Source: Argopecten irradians (Eukaryota; Mollusca; Bivalvia; Pectinida; Pectinidae). From it: a stretch of DNA of 64,000 nt. The position numbers were made by a program, and so were the translations under genes. Of the stretch, positions 12,681 through 23,954 are shown piece by piece; the stretch's first letter is position 1; every line of letters begins with the position of its first letter. Below the pieces are notes generated by a model. That model made no database searches, was not told the DNA's origin, and saw nothing but the letters and a program-made list of their open reading frames with translations. The stretch lies in NCBI RefSeq assembly GCF_041381155.1, contig NC_091134.1, positions 43,049,338 to 43,113,337 on the forward strand. The letters run 5' to 3'.

Positions 12681-15132
12681 GTAAGTTATAACCATATTTG
12701 CGTATTGATGATCGAGAGGGTTCACTATATATAAACTGGGAGGTTGTGTTGACCAATGGTTATCTGGAACGGAATTGGGTAGTTTTGACCAATGTTGTTG
12801 TCTATAACAAAATTCGGTCTTATTGATCGAGGGTTGTTTTTTCTTGAATGTAATTTGGTTGTCTCTTTATCAGAATTGGGTAGTGTTGACCAAAAAGGTT
12901 CTTTAAAATGGAATGGAGTAGTGCTGGTGTAGGATTTCAATACCTAGCCAACATGTATTTTTTTAATTGTAGAATTCCAATAACTTTGAACATCTCTTTA
13001 CACGACGTTATCGACTCCATATTCATGGATGTGATCTTCGTATTGCGATATTTTCTGTGAAAAAGAAACAAAATTGAAAAGTTGTTTTTGGTAGATTGAG
13101 ATAAATTGAGGAAAATTTCAATTAAATCATAAGCAAAGAATATAATTTTCCTTATGCGATATGATTCATTCGTGCTTATTAATGGTTATCACTTGAATAA
13201 CCTCTTAAGACTTTTGCATACCTCGTCAATACCCTATATTTGTATAGACCATTCGATTCTTTTGCCACTGAATCGTTTTATTAGTTTATGAATTTACATA
13301 CAAATTATTCTTATTTCTTTAGTTGTCTTCGATAATTATGCCGTAATATATGTCGTAATATTTTGGCAATTATGTGACTTTTTGTGCAATTTACGGTCAC
13401 TGGAATAAGTCTTTTTTTCTGCACTAAAAAAGTTAATGTTCTATCATTACTTTCAAGGCATATGTGAAATCATCCGAAGAGCAGACAGAAGCGGAGCCAG
13501 AAGTAAGTAATTTAAATCTTGCACCTTAGTAGTGCATTTATTTTGATGACGATTTGCTCAGACTTGTGGCAATTTACCAATTCGTACCCTGTTTCGTTAA
13601 GCCTTTTCTCTCGTCAAAACCTGGCATAACGCTTTACAGCATAGAGCAATGTTGTGATTATTTCATTTTACGTATAGTAAACCAGTTGTACCGCCTCCGA
13701 ATCCCTGTATTATACCCCCTGGTAACCGTTATGCAGGTATGGCATTTATTTGTTCTAATTACAATGTACATTCGTAAATCACCATGTTTAGTTTTTAATA
13801 GCTCTTGGTTGGTATAGCAATTACATATCTTTAAAACATGAACGCTTTAGACATGTTTCTGCTCCGTCGAACGTTATGGCTTGATGGAGATCAGTTTGCC
13901 TATGATAAAGCATGGAATATGTTTTGAAGTTTTGCTATTGATACTGGCAGATATTCCCTAATGTCACAGCGATATAGTGGCATCCGAAACTAATGTCCGA
14001 ATGGTAGCGCGTGACGTATGTATGAGTGTTTAAACAGGCCAAATCTCGCCCATACATCATTGCTGGACGACTGGTGATGTGACACGTGGGTTATAGAAAA
14101 CTAATCTGACCAAAACAATGGTAGCACTTTTTCACACTTCGGTGATCACTTAGACATTTCCATGACAACTAAAGCCGAACCTCGAAATAATCTGATACCA
14201 TTCCAGCCCTACTACATTAAGGAAATGATGTGCCCGTCAAGCAATTTAATAATCGAAACCATCTTTTATGTCACTTCAGTGTTATTAGAAAATCATTTTT
14301 GCCGTAGTTTTGGTATCCTAAATCAATTACCATGGGATCGGACCAACAAAATGACGGTAATATTTGCGTCACCGTAACGTAATAAGAATTTCCGGATGCT
14401 TAATTGTAATATAACATTACTTGTAGAAAGATAATTATTTATGTCCATCACACAATCTTAATAGCCTCATTAAGAAAAAAAATGATAATCCCTTTTCCAT
14501 TCATTTATCAGGTTTATACGTGCTGTAACAAGAGTTCTGTATCCAATGAAATCGCCAGCAGATTTCCCACTCTAAATATACTAGTATTTAGTCTCTGAGA
14601 CATACATGTACCATAGTAGATTTATAGTATTAAGAAAGCTGAATGACATGTTTACTAGTTATCAGTGTAATATGATAGGGGTGGGTGTGTTGTTGAATGA
14701 ATTTGACTGTTTTCTTCAGTGAGATAGCACTATGAAAATAGTAAGGGCTCGATTATTACAATATAAAATATCTTTAAACAAACCTGCAAAGTAGCTTTAT
14801 ATTAAGATATATTTTGGTTTAAATTTTGCACCTAGGGTTACATTCAAAAGATTAACTGGTATTCAGGTTAAGCAATGACTTGTAATATATGCAAGTTTAT
14901 ATGTATAAGACTCCTTGAATATTTTCTGAAGCTAAGTTATTTTCTGTGACAAGGTGTCTTTATTGGTGTGTTTCAGAAGTGTGGCAGACCAATGGATTCC
15001 TGTATACCGGATGTGACGGAATGCTGTAACAACATGCAGTGTTTAAACAGGGCCCACAGTTACTGTCTCTATCCGTTAGAGCAGTGTCTGTGTATTTCTC
15101 CCACATCGCATAACATGGACATGCAGAAGTAA
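12523..15132 (+). CDS. Secreted cysteine-rich (knottin-like) small protein, whole gene, 3 coding exons
   Basis: Three exons join in phase 0: CDS 12543-12680 (46 aa), 13458-13502 (15 aa) and 14977-15132 (51 aa plus stop), giving 112 aa. Residues 1 to about 23 form a signal peptide with a Leu/Ser/Ile-rich core (CLISFSLYISL). A short basic and glycine-rich stretch and an acidic segment (EEQTEAEPE) follow, like a propeptide. The C-terminal domain has eight cysteines spaced C-x6-C-x6-CC-x4-C-x7-C-x6-C-x-C. The first part fits an inhibitor-cystine-knot scaffold, and the C-x6-C-x6-CC and C-x6-C-x-C spacings also occur in agouti-type knots. I recognise no specific family. Possible roles include hormone, defence peptide or matrix component; nothing in the sequence decides among them. 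Splice junctions are all consensus, so the gene model is fairly secure while the function is unknown. Confidence 0.75.
13458..13502 (+). CDS. Exon: 15-residue acidic linker of the cysteine-rich protein
   Basis: This mini-exon has acceptor TTTCAAG and donor GTAAGT and encodes AYVKSSEEQTEAEPE in phase 0 at both ends. Being symmetric, it could be skipped without shifting the frame. The acidic composition resembles a propeptide spacer before a basic or cystine-rich mature domain. Confidence 0.65.
14977..15132 (+). CDS. Exon: eight-cysteine domain and stop codon
   Basis: The acceptor GTGTTTCAG ends at 14976. The exon starts with Lys-Cys-Gly-Arg-Pro and carries all eight cysteines within about 40 residues, then a short tail ending MDMQK and TAA at 15130-15132. 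A possible polyadenylation signal AATAAA lies near 15503. That the cysteine domain occupies a single exon is typical of secreted knottin-like peptides. Confidence 0.75.
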   Translation, partial: KCGRPMDSCIPDVTECCNNMQCLNRAHSYCLYPLEQCLCISPTSHNMDMQK

Positions 15133-18100
15133 ATTTTGTGATAACTAACTTATTCGTAGTGAAACTGTATTGAACAGGGAGATTACTTAATCATTAAAGA
15201 AATTGTGTTTTATGTCTCAAACATTTTTAATTTCAATCAAATAATCATTATTAGGTAACAACACCACACTTCTCCCTTTACATGTGGTCAGTGTTTGGAA
15301 ATGAAACCATGTAAGTAATTATTTCTTTCTGTCTATATTTGAATTTAAAACGATTTGAATTATTAAGTTTGCATTATACTTATTTATCATTTAATTACTA
15401 AGTGGATGAAGATCCTGGACGCTGATTTCTAACAAAGAACTCATTACTGTTGTAACTTACATATAGCTGAAGGCAATGTCGGGGTAATTTTAAACTAAAA
15501 CAATAAATGTTTATTATCTGTAGAAAGTGTTGCCGTTAAAATCCAACAAAATACTGTTATATAATGTACTAACAGCTAACCACAAATATTTCATTCCATG
15601 AAGTAAACTCAAGTCATCAGACGACAAAAGATATTTTGTGAGATTCGGTAGATCTAGTATTGTCAGAGTCCAGATGGTCCCACGGTAGTCACAACTAAGA
15701 AGCAGTTGGCTACAACATGTGTGTCTAAGACAGTACTTGTTGTAATATGTACAATAGCAGTTCTTTATAACAAAGATGACTGTGATCGTTCATCAGTGTT
15801 TATTAACGACTTTTATGGGGAGAAGTCTCTAGGTATAAACTTCGAGACAAGTGTCATTCAATCCCCTATGAAATGACCACAAAACGACATTTATTATATC
15901 GAATAACTAACACTATCAATAATCCCGTCTTAAAAACATACTTTGAAAGAAGGAAAGTAAAGAAAGTATTTTCAGGATTTGAATTGATGGAAGTACATAC
16001 GACAGTTACAGAACGCCAATGCTAACCTACAGATTAATGTACCCTTGTGATTGGTTTGGATCACATTTACACATCGTAGATTCTTTGCTGGGCCAGTAAT
16101 GATAACCATTTTACATTGTTTATCCGCCCGGAAAGTGTTACTTTAGCTACAGGAATTTGTTTCGAGATACAATCAAAGGTAGATTCCAACAGAGCTCCTT
16201 CCCCTTTAACTAAGAAAACAAGTCAAAATAGATATCAGTGTTAAATGATCCAAGATCATTCGGAAGATGTTGTTGTTGTGTGAGGATAATAATGAATACA
16301 CTAAAACTACTCGTTATAGCTATTGTATTCTTCTTCCTCCAACAAAACACGCCCACTCCCTCAGTACGAATTCCCATGATAACGAAGCTGTTCATCACTG
16401 AAATTAGGTACACATACTCCTTTTAGCACAATGATATTTTAGCATATATATTTATTTAATAATACTCTGGCGAGGTTTTAGTCTCGTCGAAATCTCGTTT
16501 CAATCTTTATTTTATTTTATTTCATATTTTTCTGTGTGTGATTTTCTAAAGAAGCAACCATGTTTATGGCATATTATATATTAATGTGACAAAAATCAGA
16601 TTGAGAATTTGTTATACCATGATTTGGTGTCAATTTTTGTTATATTGTGTTTTGAGTGCCTAAAGAATTGTTGTTATGGAGAGAAATTGGTTGCTATGGT
16701 GTAACTATGAGCTTTGAAAGGATTAAGTTTTCTGATATGTGACGTGCTTTGACGATTTCTTAAGGACAATACATAAAGCACACTCTTCCACTAAATATTC
16801 CAGATGAAAAATCTTGATAGTGACTAAATGCATTTTAGCATGAATACAGTATACTGGTTGCCAGGCCTGTTGCTAGGCAACCGCATATCAGAATGCTTTG
16901 AAATAGTGGTGATTTTGTATAATTCTCATATATTGGTGAAAATATGTTATGAAAATAAAAGGAATCTATATTGGGGCAGAAAATCGCCCTTATTGCACCT
17001 GCTCCTTTCACTTACTCGCTTAAAAATTTCCACTTACATCGACGACATTTTTAGATTCTAAATTCATTTCTGCTGTAAATCTTGACAGCCTTAGAAACCT
17101 TAAACTCTCCTTTTTTCAGCAGATTCAAAATAGTTCAAAATCGAGTACACCGCCATATGATTTTCGACTTACATGGTATTAACTCATTATCTTTGAAAAT
17201 TCTATATTTAGAAAAAAAAATGTTAGTCATAGGAAAAATGAAGTGAAAGACGCCAAACTACCTATATTTGAAAGACTAAATTCATGACATTGAATGAGGA
17301 CATTACATCATAACAGCATTTTAAGAAAAGTTTGAGGTCGATGACTTATAAGATAAGCGGGAAGCTATCAGAAAGCTACAAAGCATCCTCAAGGTGTAGA
17401 CATGTTTCCGGCATCACGTGTGACCCCAGGCTCTACTTCCGGAAATCATAGTGACAAATATCGACCATTCGCTTTCTCGGGATCAAGGCGACACTGGTTG
17501 TAATAAAACACATTCCCAGAATTTTCAGTTGATTTGCTAATTAGTTAAGTTAGGTTTATTTGGGCCCTGGTTGTGTCAAACACAAACCATCAAATAATGG
17601 CCGTTCAGTTTTGACCAATCAGTGTAGCTTTATTGAGACGTAAAATAATATGGAATGGTCGGTCATCTCTTCCCTAGTTAAGGAGGAATCGATAAGAATA
17701 TTATGTTCGCCAAACTGATAAAGCATGTGGACTTTTTAAAAAGCCATTACATTAACATTACAACAAATCCATTTTTTACGAATGATTCTACGGTAAACCA
17801 TCATTGAAGAAGGCAAATAGCAGTGTATTTAGTGAAATAAAGAATACTAATATGTTACATATAGAATTGTCGTTGAAAGAAAATTTCATTCTAGAGATCA
17901 TGAAATGGCTTTTTCACTAGAAAAGATTTCTAACAATATCGATAAAAAAGCAATTCATCAATCATATGACCAGTATTTATTTTTACTTATTAATTTACAT
18001 ACCACCAACAGTTTCTCTGGGGGAAATGTGACTTTTTCTGACATACATAATGTATTGAAGTACACACGACGATCTAGTTAACGAGTAGTTTACCGAACAT

Positions 18101-18519
18101 GCCAAATATGATATATTTTATATATATTTCATGGTATATATATAACTTTAGGACGGTACTATTCAGTGGGTCAACGTGACAGTTCAGTTAGATTACATAT
18201 GTCAGTGCTGACTGCAATATACTTTAATAACTTGGCAACACAATTCAGTTCTGACGATTACAAAAGGTGGTACTGATGACGACATACTTTATTGTTGATG
18301 ACGACATAGATTTGTGCTGATGACGACGATAGCAGATATTATGACGACATAATTCAGGTGACAAACAGAAAAATCATAAAATAACATAGAACTACAATAA
18401 TATAGAATCACTATATTCAATAAATAATAAGCATATGACATATAAATTACATATAACTAGTCTACATTATTTTCAAATGCAAAAAAAATCAAATTAAAAT
18501 ATATATATATAAAAAATGG
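15133..18519. other. 3' UTR and intergenic DNA, no further gene seen
   Basis: This AT-rich stretch includes the 3' flank of the cysteine-rich gene. Open frames are short and unsupported. A TA-rich tract at about 18110-18145 and loosely repeated GATGACGACATA phrases at 18275-18355 are simple-sequence features. It ends at the stop codon of the minus-strand arginine-rich gene. Confidence 0.5.
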
Positions 18520-18765
18520 TTAAACTATACCATTACTCAAAAGATAAAGTTTCAATTGCTTATCTCCACATAAAATCATGTGATCGTATTTATATGGTTG
18601 GTCAGTATTTGTTGCTAGGCAATTAAATTCTGTCTGATCTGTCCCAAAGACAACGCTGGCGCGGAAATTGTGTGGATCATCTGGGAACTCAAGATCGCAG
18701 CCACCCCTAGTATCACACCGCGGGTATAGCCGTTCATTTCCTCGGTGGCATTCCCAGACAAAGAG
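18520..18765 (-). CDS. Terminal coding exon, cysteine-containing C-terminus
   Basis: The acceptor TTTTTCAACAG precedes 18765. In one frame the exon is open for 81 codons to TAA at 18520, starting LFVWECHRGNERLYPRC, with five cysteines and balanced composition. That frame joins the large exon directly in phase 0 if the 56-nt exon is skipped. If the 56-nt exon is included, the exon is read in another frame, which ends after about 50 codons. The first frame looks more like a folded domain. Confidence 0.55.
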   Translation of the reverse strand, partial: LFVWECHRGNERLYPRCDTRGGCDLEFPDDPHNFRASVVFGTDQTEFNCLATNTDQPYKYDHMILCGDKQLKLYLLSNGIV

Positions 18766-21700
18766 CTGTTGAAAAAGGAAAATCACTCAAACCAACGGAA
18801 TGCGATAATAAATATACATTGTTTATATAAGATAAACGACTAACATAGAAACGAAACAAGGGACATGACAAACACACAGGGCAAACACACAGGGCAAATA
18901 ATAATGATTCATGAAAAATCACGAAGCAGTTGGGCGGATCGGAGTCCCCATTCCAATCTAGGTCAAATTCGACTTGAGATACAATTTTAAATGAGAACCG
19001 GAATGAAAACGAAAATCTAAACATACCAATATACCACTAATAGTTATAATACCATGTCTTATTAACCGTGTTTTGGGATTTTCTGTTACCTCGACCTAAC
19101 ATGTCAAGTGTTATGTTTTTCACGGTCACCAAAACGTGGCACTCTATAAAATGTTTTTATATCGATTTTTTTATAACCATAGAGCTCCGATGGCAGGGCG
19201 TGCTAAAAACACATATAAGGATCAAACATGGCGGATATTCTAAATTAAGTTATTTCAACAATGTGTCAATGTTAAAATGATATATGTTGTTAATTTACTA
19301 TTGAGTCAATTTCGCATCGCATTGCCTCATATGTACATGTTGTTGCTTAAAGTTATATGTGAGGTAACTGGCCGAAAATTTGGACATGCAATTTTTCTTC
19401 AATTACCTATTAAGTTTTAATGAATAAAGCTGTGAAAATCATTCAAATGGACAGACAAACATATATGATGCCTTATAAACGTTAGTTAGAACACATAGGT
19501 TATGCACTGTTAAATTCTTGTTTTTTATGCCTTATACATGTTTAGATGGAAACATACCTTCAGAAATCCCTTTGCAATTACAAATAATACTGTAAAAATG
19601 CGCATGAAATTGAGGACAACAATATGGTTTCATGGTCTGACCGTATGTTCTTAGTTCACTTCACTGAAGATGTTAATATAATGTTTTTTGCAGTAATGCC
19701 AAAAATGATTTTCATCTCTTTTTTATACTTGTATAAATAAAAACCTATCCATTGAACGTATTGTAATTCTCATAACATTGGTAACTTTTGAAGTTGAATA
19801 ACATATGAAAAGCTCGTCTTGATTCGCGAGTATGAAAAATACGGCACATATAACTTAAAAGTTTCTTTGACATGTACATATTCAGTCTATTTTGGCATGT
19901 TACGTCTTGTAAAAGCTATTGCTATTTAATGGCGAGCTGAAGTGTGATAAAATCAGAAGCATCAATATATTCTAACTATACATTGCAATTTAGTCACCAA
20001 TAAAACCAATAAACTATAGGTATACATCAATACTCACCTTTCATTGGCCCGGTGGATATTCTGGTAATCTTTTGCACACAACAGCATGTAGTTCTGTTGA
20101 GAAAAAAAATAGCATTACATGTCAGTAGACTTCTGGAAAACGTCATGATTATTGTATTCGATTATAAAAGTAAATAAATGATGCATTAGAAGCTTGATGT
20201 TGCTATTTACAATGTCTTATAATCTAAATGGATTTAAATACATTGAAATGTCACTTATCATGCCTAATTAAGATACCGACAATAAAACTGTAATCCTAAT
20301 CAATGTCGATTAAACAAGTGTAAATGCAAAGCTAATATGTGGTTTCATAAGAGGATCGTGAAAATAAAAATATCAAATGGGATCCGGAAGGATGAGCGAT
20401 CTCTCCTTCATTGACGAAACACGTCAGTCAAATTCAGGTTAAATGATTACTTTACAACTGAATCGGAATCGAGCAATGAAACAAAAAGGCAAAACAAATA
20501 TAGTATCGAAATAAAACTTCTAAAGTGAATTTACAAAGCTAGAGATTTAAACACCTCACATTTTCTAGACCACACTTACCACAATACTGTTGACAATGCC
20601 CGTCTTAGATTGGTATTCAGGAACATGTTTAATCATGTCATCACCATCGGCTTTGTTAGGATACTGGAGTTCTGCAACCTTCGTTGTTACAATCATGGCC
20701 TTAGTAGAGAGTGAAGGCAGACTTCTATGTTTGTCTGTGCGTCGGTTATAACGTCTTGATCCACTCATTCGTCTTGACATCGGTCTTGAATTTTGTAAAT
20801 CAATGTGATTTTCAACTGTATATGTATCATGATGTTCAAATTGTGATGTCCTTTCCTCCTGAAGTCCATGGCGCTGACGACGAGATCTTACTTCCCTTCT
20901 TCGACGTCCCCTGACTGAGTTTCGTCGTGATCTTGTTGAGGGTTCCCTTAATTGTTCGCTACTGGAAATAAGCTGAGACGATTGTTCTTCCAATAATGGC
21001 CTTTGTTCTCTGATCATGCTAGAACGCGAAATTCTTACTTCAGCCCGCGCTATCCGGCGAGTTTCTCTTGCAGGTCGAGCCACACGTTGTAATCGTCTGC
21101 TACGAATAACGCGTCTAGTACTAATCTGAAAGGAGTCCGTGACAACATTACGTTCAATGGCAGAAAGATTACTATTATCGGATCTGCGAGTTGATCGACG
21201 TGCAGACGACCTTCGAACGATGGGTTGATTAAAATTTCCCAGCGACAACCTGCGATGCTGAAGGCGCACGTTCCTTTCACGACGTGTGCCCAAACGGACG
21301 GTAGATTGTCTTGCTCCTTGGCGACTACCTGAACGGCTTTCCACCCTTCTATTTCGCCTAGATCTACTTTCTACACGGCGACTTCTACTTTGGCGTGTTT
21401 TCGGCATATTCAATATGGCATGATCGTTTCTGTCATTTGCCGGATTATTATTAGTGGTTATTTTCTCATTAACATCACACATAGTTTGTAAATCATCCTT
21501 AACATCTGTTTGTTCTGCAGTTTGTTGGGTGGTGTTGGGTTGCACCACATCACATTGCAAGGGATTATCCGCCTGTGCTATATTTTCCGTTCCCTTACTC
21601 CCTCCAAAACCATCGCTTGTAAGTCCATTGAAGAAATCATCTTCACTGTTTTCTTTCTTAAAACCATATCTATAGGAGAAACGTGTGTAACCTCGCGTCT

Positions 21701-23918
21701 GTCTCGCTCTGCGGGTGACTCTCCTACCACTCCGATGATTTCTAGTTTGCATAGTTAACTGATCATAGGAATCTCGAGGTACTTCATCACGTGTTACACT
21801 CCTTTGACCTATATTGACGCTGTGCCGGATTCGACGGCGAACGTCAACCCGACTTCTGCGCTCACCAGAAGTTGCTGGTAAATATCGATGAGATACTGCT
21901 TGACGCCTTGTCTCTGAAGCGAGACGCTGTCTGCTGGCAATTCTGTTTCTCCGAGAGTGACGCACTTCTCGTCTAGTAGATCTACTCCTTGTTGATGCTG
22001 TTGATATTTGCATCAGCTCTCGTTTAGCAGATATTGACCTTGATAGTTTGAATAACCTTTGTCGATTACTACGACGAGAGTCTAAAGAAATTGTTCGTCT
22101 GGCACGTCTAGTTTCTATATCCGTTTGTCTATGTCTTCTAGCAGTAGTTTGCCCTACTACATTCCTTGCCAAGGTATCCCTCCGTCTGTCTATCCTAGCA
22201 GATCTTTTCCTGACAAGGGTTCTTGCAGGTGTATCAGTCCGCCTGTCTATTCTAGCAGTTCTTTGTCTACCAAGACTTTTTGCTGTTGTATCCCTTTGTC
22301 TATCTATTCTAGCAGTTCTTTGTCTGACAAGATTTCTTGTAGTTGAATCCCTCCGCCGGTCTACTCTAGCAGTTCTTTGTCTGACAAGGTTTCTTGCAGT
22401 TGCATCCCTTCGCCTGTCCATTCTAGCAATTCTTTGCCTGACAATATTTCTCCGCCTATTTCTGCGAGTAGTTCTTTGTCTGTCATCCTGTCTGACATTC
22501 CTCTGTCGACTTATCCTAGTAGACTTCTGTTTGCTATCTCCTTTCTTCTGTGACAGAGGTTCTCCGGGAGTATCAGCGACATTCTCAGTTGTTTTCGCTG
22601 ATTCTACTCCAGCGTCGATCTTTATTGGACACATTCCATCTTTGTCGGATAGAGTTATCGGCAGCTTTGCGGAAACAATAGGTTTGTTATATTTATCGGC
22701 GTCGTTTTCTACAACATTTGGTGGTCGATCGTTCTGACGAAAGGCGTGCTCTGACCGGGCCCCCTGTATCAGGATTAGCATGGAGGCCACCAGCACACAG
22801 AATGACGTCACGCGTCGCATGGCTGTAACAGAATAACATTCATTTAGGGATCTATTATAATAACAACAACCGCTTTGAAGTTGCATTAGCTTTATGATTT
22901 CCAATAAAATTTCGCACACACTAATTTACTTTGAAAATAGCATATAATAGGCTACGATAGGGAAAATAATTTAAAGAAAATAATTGTCGTTGCTAGACAT
23001 TATGAAATGTCAAGTTTGCAAAAGTGCACGTGCTGAGCTACGAAGGCTAGTTCTAGAACCTTCAAATGGCTCTATGCAAACATGCCAAATTTGTGTAAAA
23101 GTGGCGAACCTATTTTCTGATTTCTTTATATCTTATGAAAATATCATCAAAATTGAAAAGTCAATCATCCCAAATGAACACAATTAAAAGGTACGTGTCA
23201 TATACAGTTAATATAAACGTTTTCTATATTTAGATGTGAAGATGCTTTACTCCCGACAGAGCAAAATTCAAAGTTAATAATTGGATTGTAAATGACATTG
23301 ATTCATTTATTGGTCTAACAAACACCTACAAATAATAGAAACGAGTTTGGTTTCGGCGCATATACAATTAGTATTTCATGCAATGTACTTGAGATCAGAG
23401 CGCAACATGTTTTTTTTTTTCTGGATGCAATTATTATTTTCATATTTAAAGATAAATGGGAAATCGGAACTTTTCAATGGTTGTAAAAGTGTAAATTATG
23501 TAACTTTTTAACCGTAAGAAAATACATATGCATTTGTTAGCGGTGTAGCACTTTTAAACGTGTTCAGTGAAATTGCCGATTACTTGTATCAAACTCTTCT
23601 TCATTGACTTCACTCAACTACAAAATGTATAAGAAACACACGATGACTATTTAAAACATGATCTGTTATTTAAAGTATATATGGAATGTGCCACAATTCC
23701 TGACAGTAGCTCGTGACTTCCCATGTATTTCCCCGTCTTAATTGCAAGGCTAATATTGCATTTCATTCACTGATATCGTCATTTGAAAGTTAATTATATC
23801 AGTAAGCTTTTTTTTACATTAGAAATATTACAAAAACAGCATAACGAACACCATTGGATACTGATGTAAGAAAAGAAGACTTACCTGTGTGTGACGGAAG
23901 GCGAGAATAGTCGGATAC
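18520..23918 (-). CDS. Secreted arginine-rich repeat protein, whole gene model
   Basis: The minus-strand model has a 5' UTR exon (about 23918-23885), a large coding exon (22822-20580), a 56-nt exon (20093-20038) and a terminal exon (18765-18520). The protein begins at ATG 22820 with a signal peptide (MRRVTSFCVLVASMLILIQG). About 745 residues follow in which arginine dominates, much of it as RR or RRR and interleaved with Ser, Thr, Gln and Asp. A 19-residue repeat (consensus like NLVRQRTARIDRRRDTTAR) is present about five times near the N-terminus. Such a cationic secreted protein could bind polyanions (mucin, sulfated glycans, nucleic acid, mineral or shell matrix), or be processed at its many dibasic sites. 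No named family was recognised. The phase of the last two exons is unresolved (see findings). Confidence 0.7.
20038..20093 (-). CDS. Candidate 56-nt internal exon
   Basis: It is flanked by a strong minus-strand acceptor (polypyrimidine tract then CTCAACAG) and donor GTGAGT. In the phase left by the large exon it reads NYMLLCAKDYQNIHRANE. At 56 nt its inclusion changes the frame of the terminal exon. It is either an alternative exon or part of a region where one exon or base is missing. Confidence 0.5.
20580..22822 (-). CDS. Main coding exon: signal peptide and Arg-rich repeat region
   Basis: The minus-strand acceptor TTCTGTTACAG ends at 22823, two bases before ATG 22820, and the donor GTAAGT follows 20580. 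The frame is open throughout. It could be extended upstream to 22919, but the acceptor and the immediately following signal peptide favour ATG 22820. Visible in order are the signal peptide, a mixed acidic/polar segment, a basic region with 19-aa repeats (roughly residues 105-240), RS/RR-rich segments, a less basic acidic stretch (around DDFFNGL and TNNNPANDRND), and further RSRR-rich segments to a mixed C-terminal part. The exon ends in phase 0. Confidence 0.8.
23885..23918 (-). other. Putative 5' UTR exon of the Arg-rich gene
   Basis: On the minus strand the segment ends CACACAG followed by donor GTAAGT. It lies about 30 bases below a TATATAAC element. Its intron (23884-22823) ends at the acceptor two bases before the signal-peptide ATG. 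The start at about 23918 is inferred from TATA spacing. Confidence 0.5.
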
Positions 23919-23940
23919 AAACGGTTGTACGTGATAACGG

Positions 23941-23949
23941 TGTTATATA
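23941..23949 (-). promoter_or_regulatory. TATA box of the Arg-rich gene
   Basis: The minus strand reads TATATAACA. It lies about 25-30 bp upstream of the presumed start of the 5' UTR exon, matching core promoter spacing. A TATA promoter fits a tissue-specific secreted product. Confidence 0.5.
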
Positions 23950-23954
23950 CCGGG

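Noticed and set aside
22048..22737. 229-codon open frame on the plus strand
   Set aside because: It is the antisense shadow of the Arg-rich repeat exon; arginine codons read backwards give Leu/Ser/Val-rich sequence without stops. It has no separate splice or start context.
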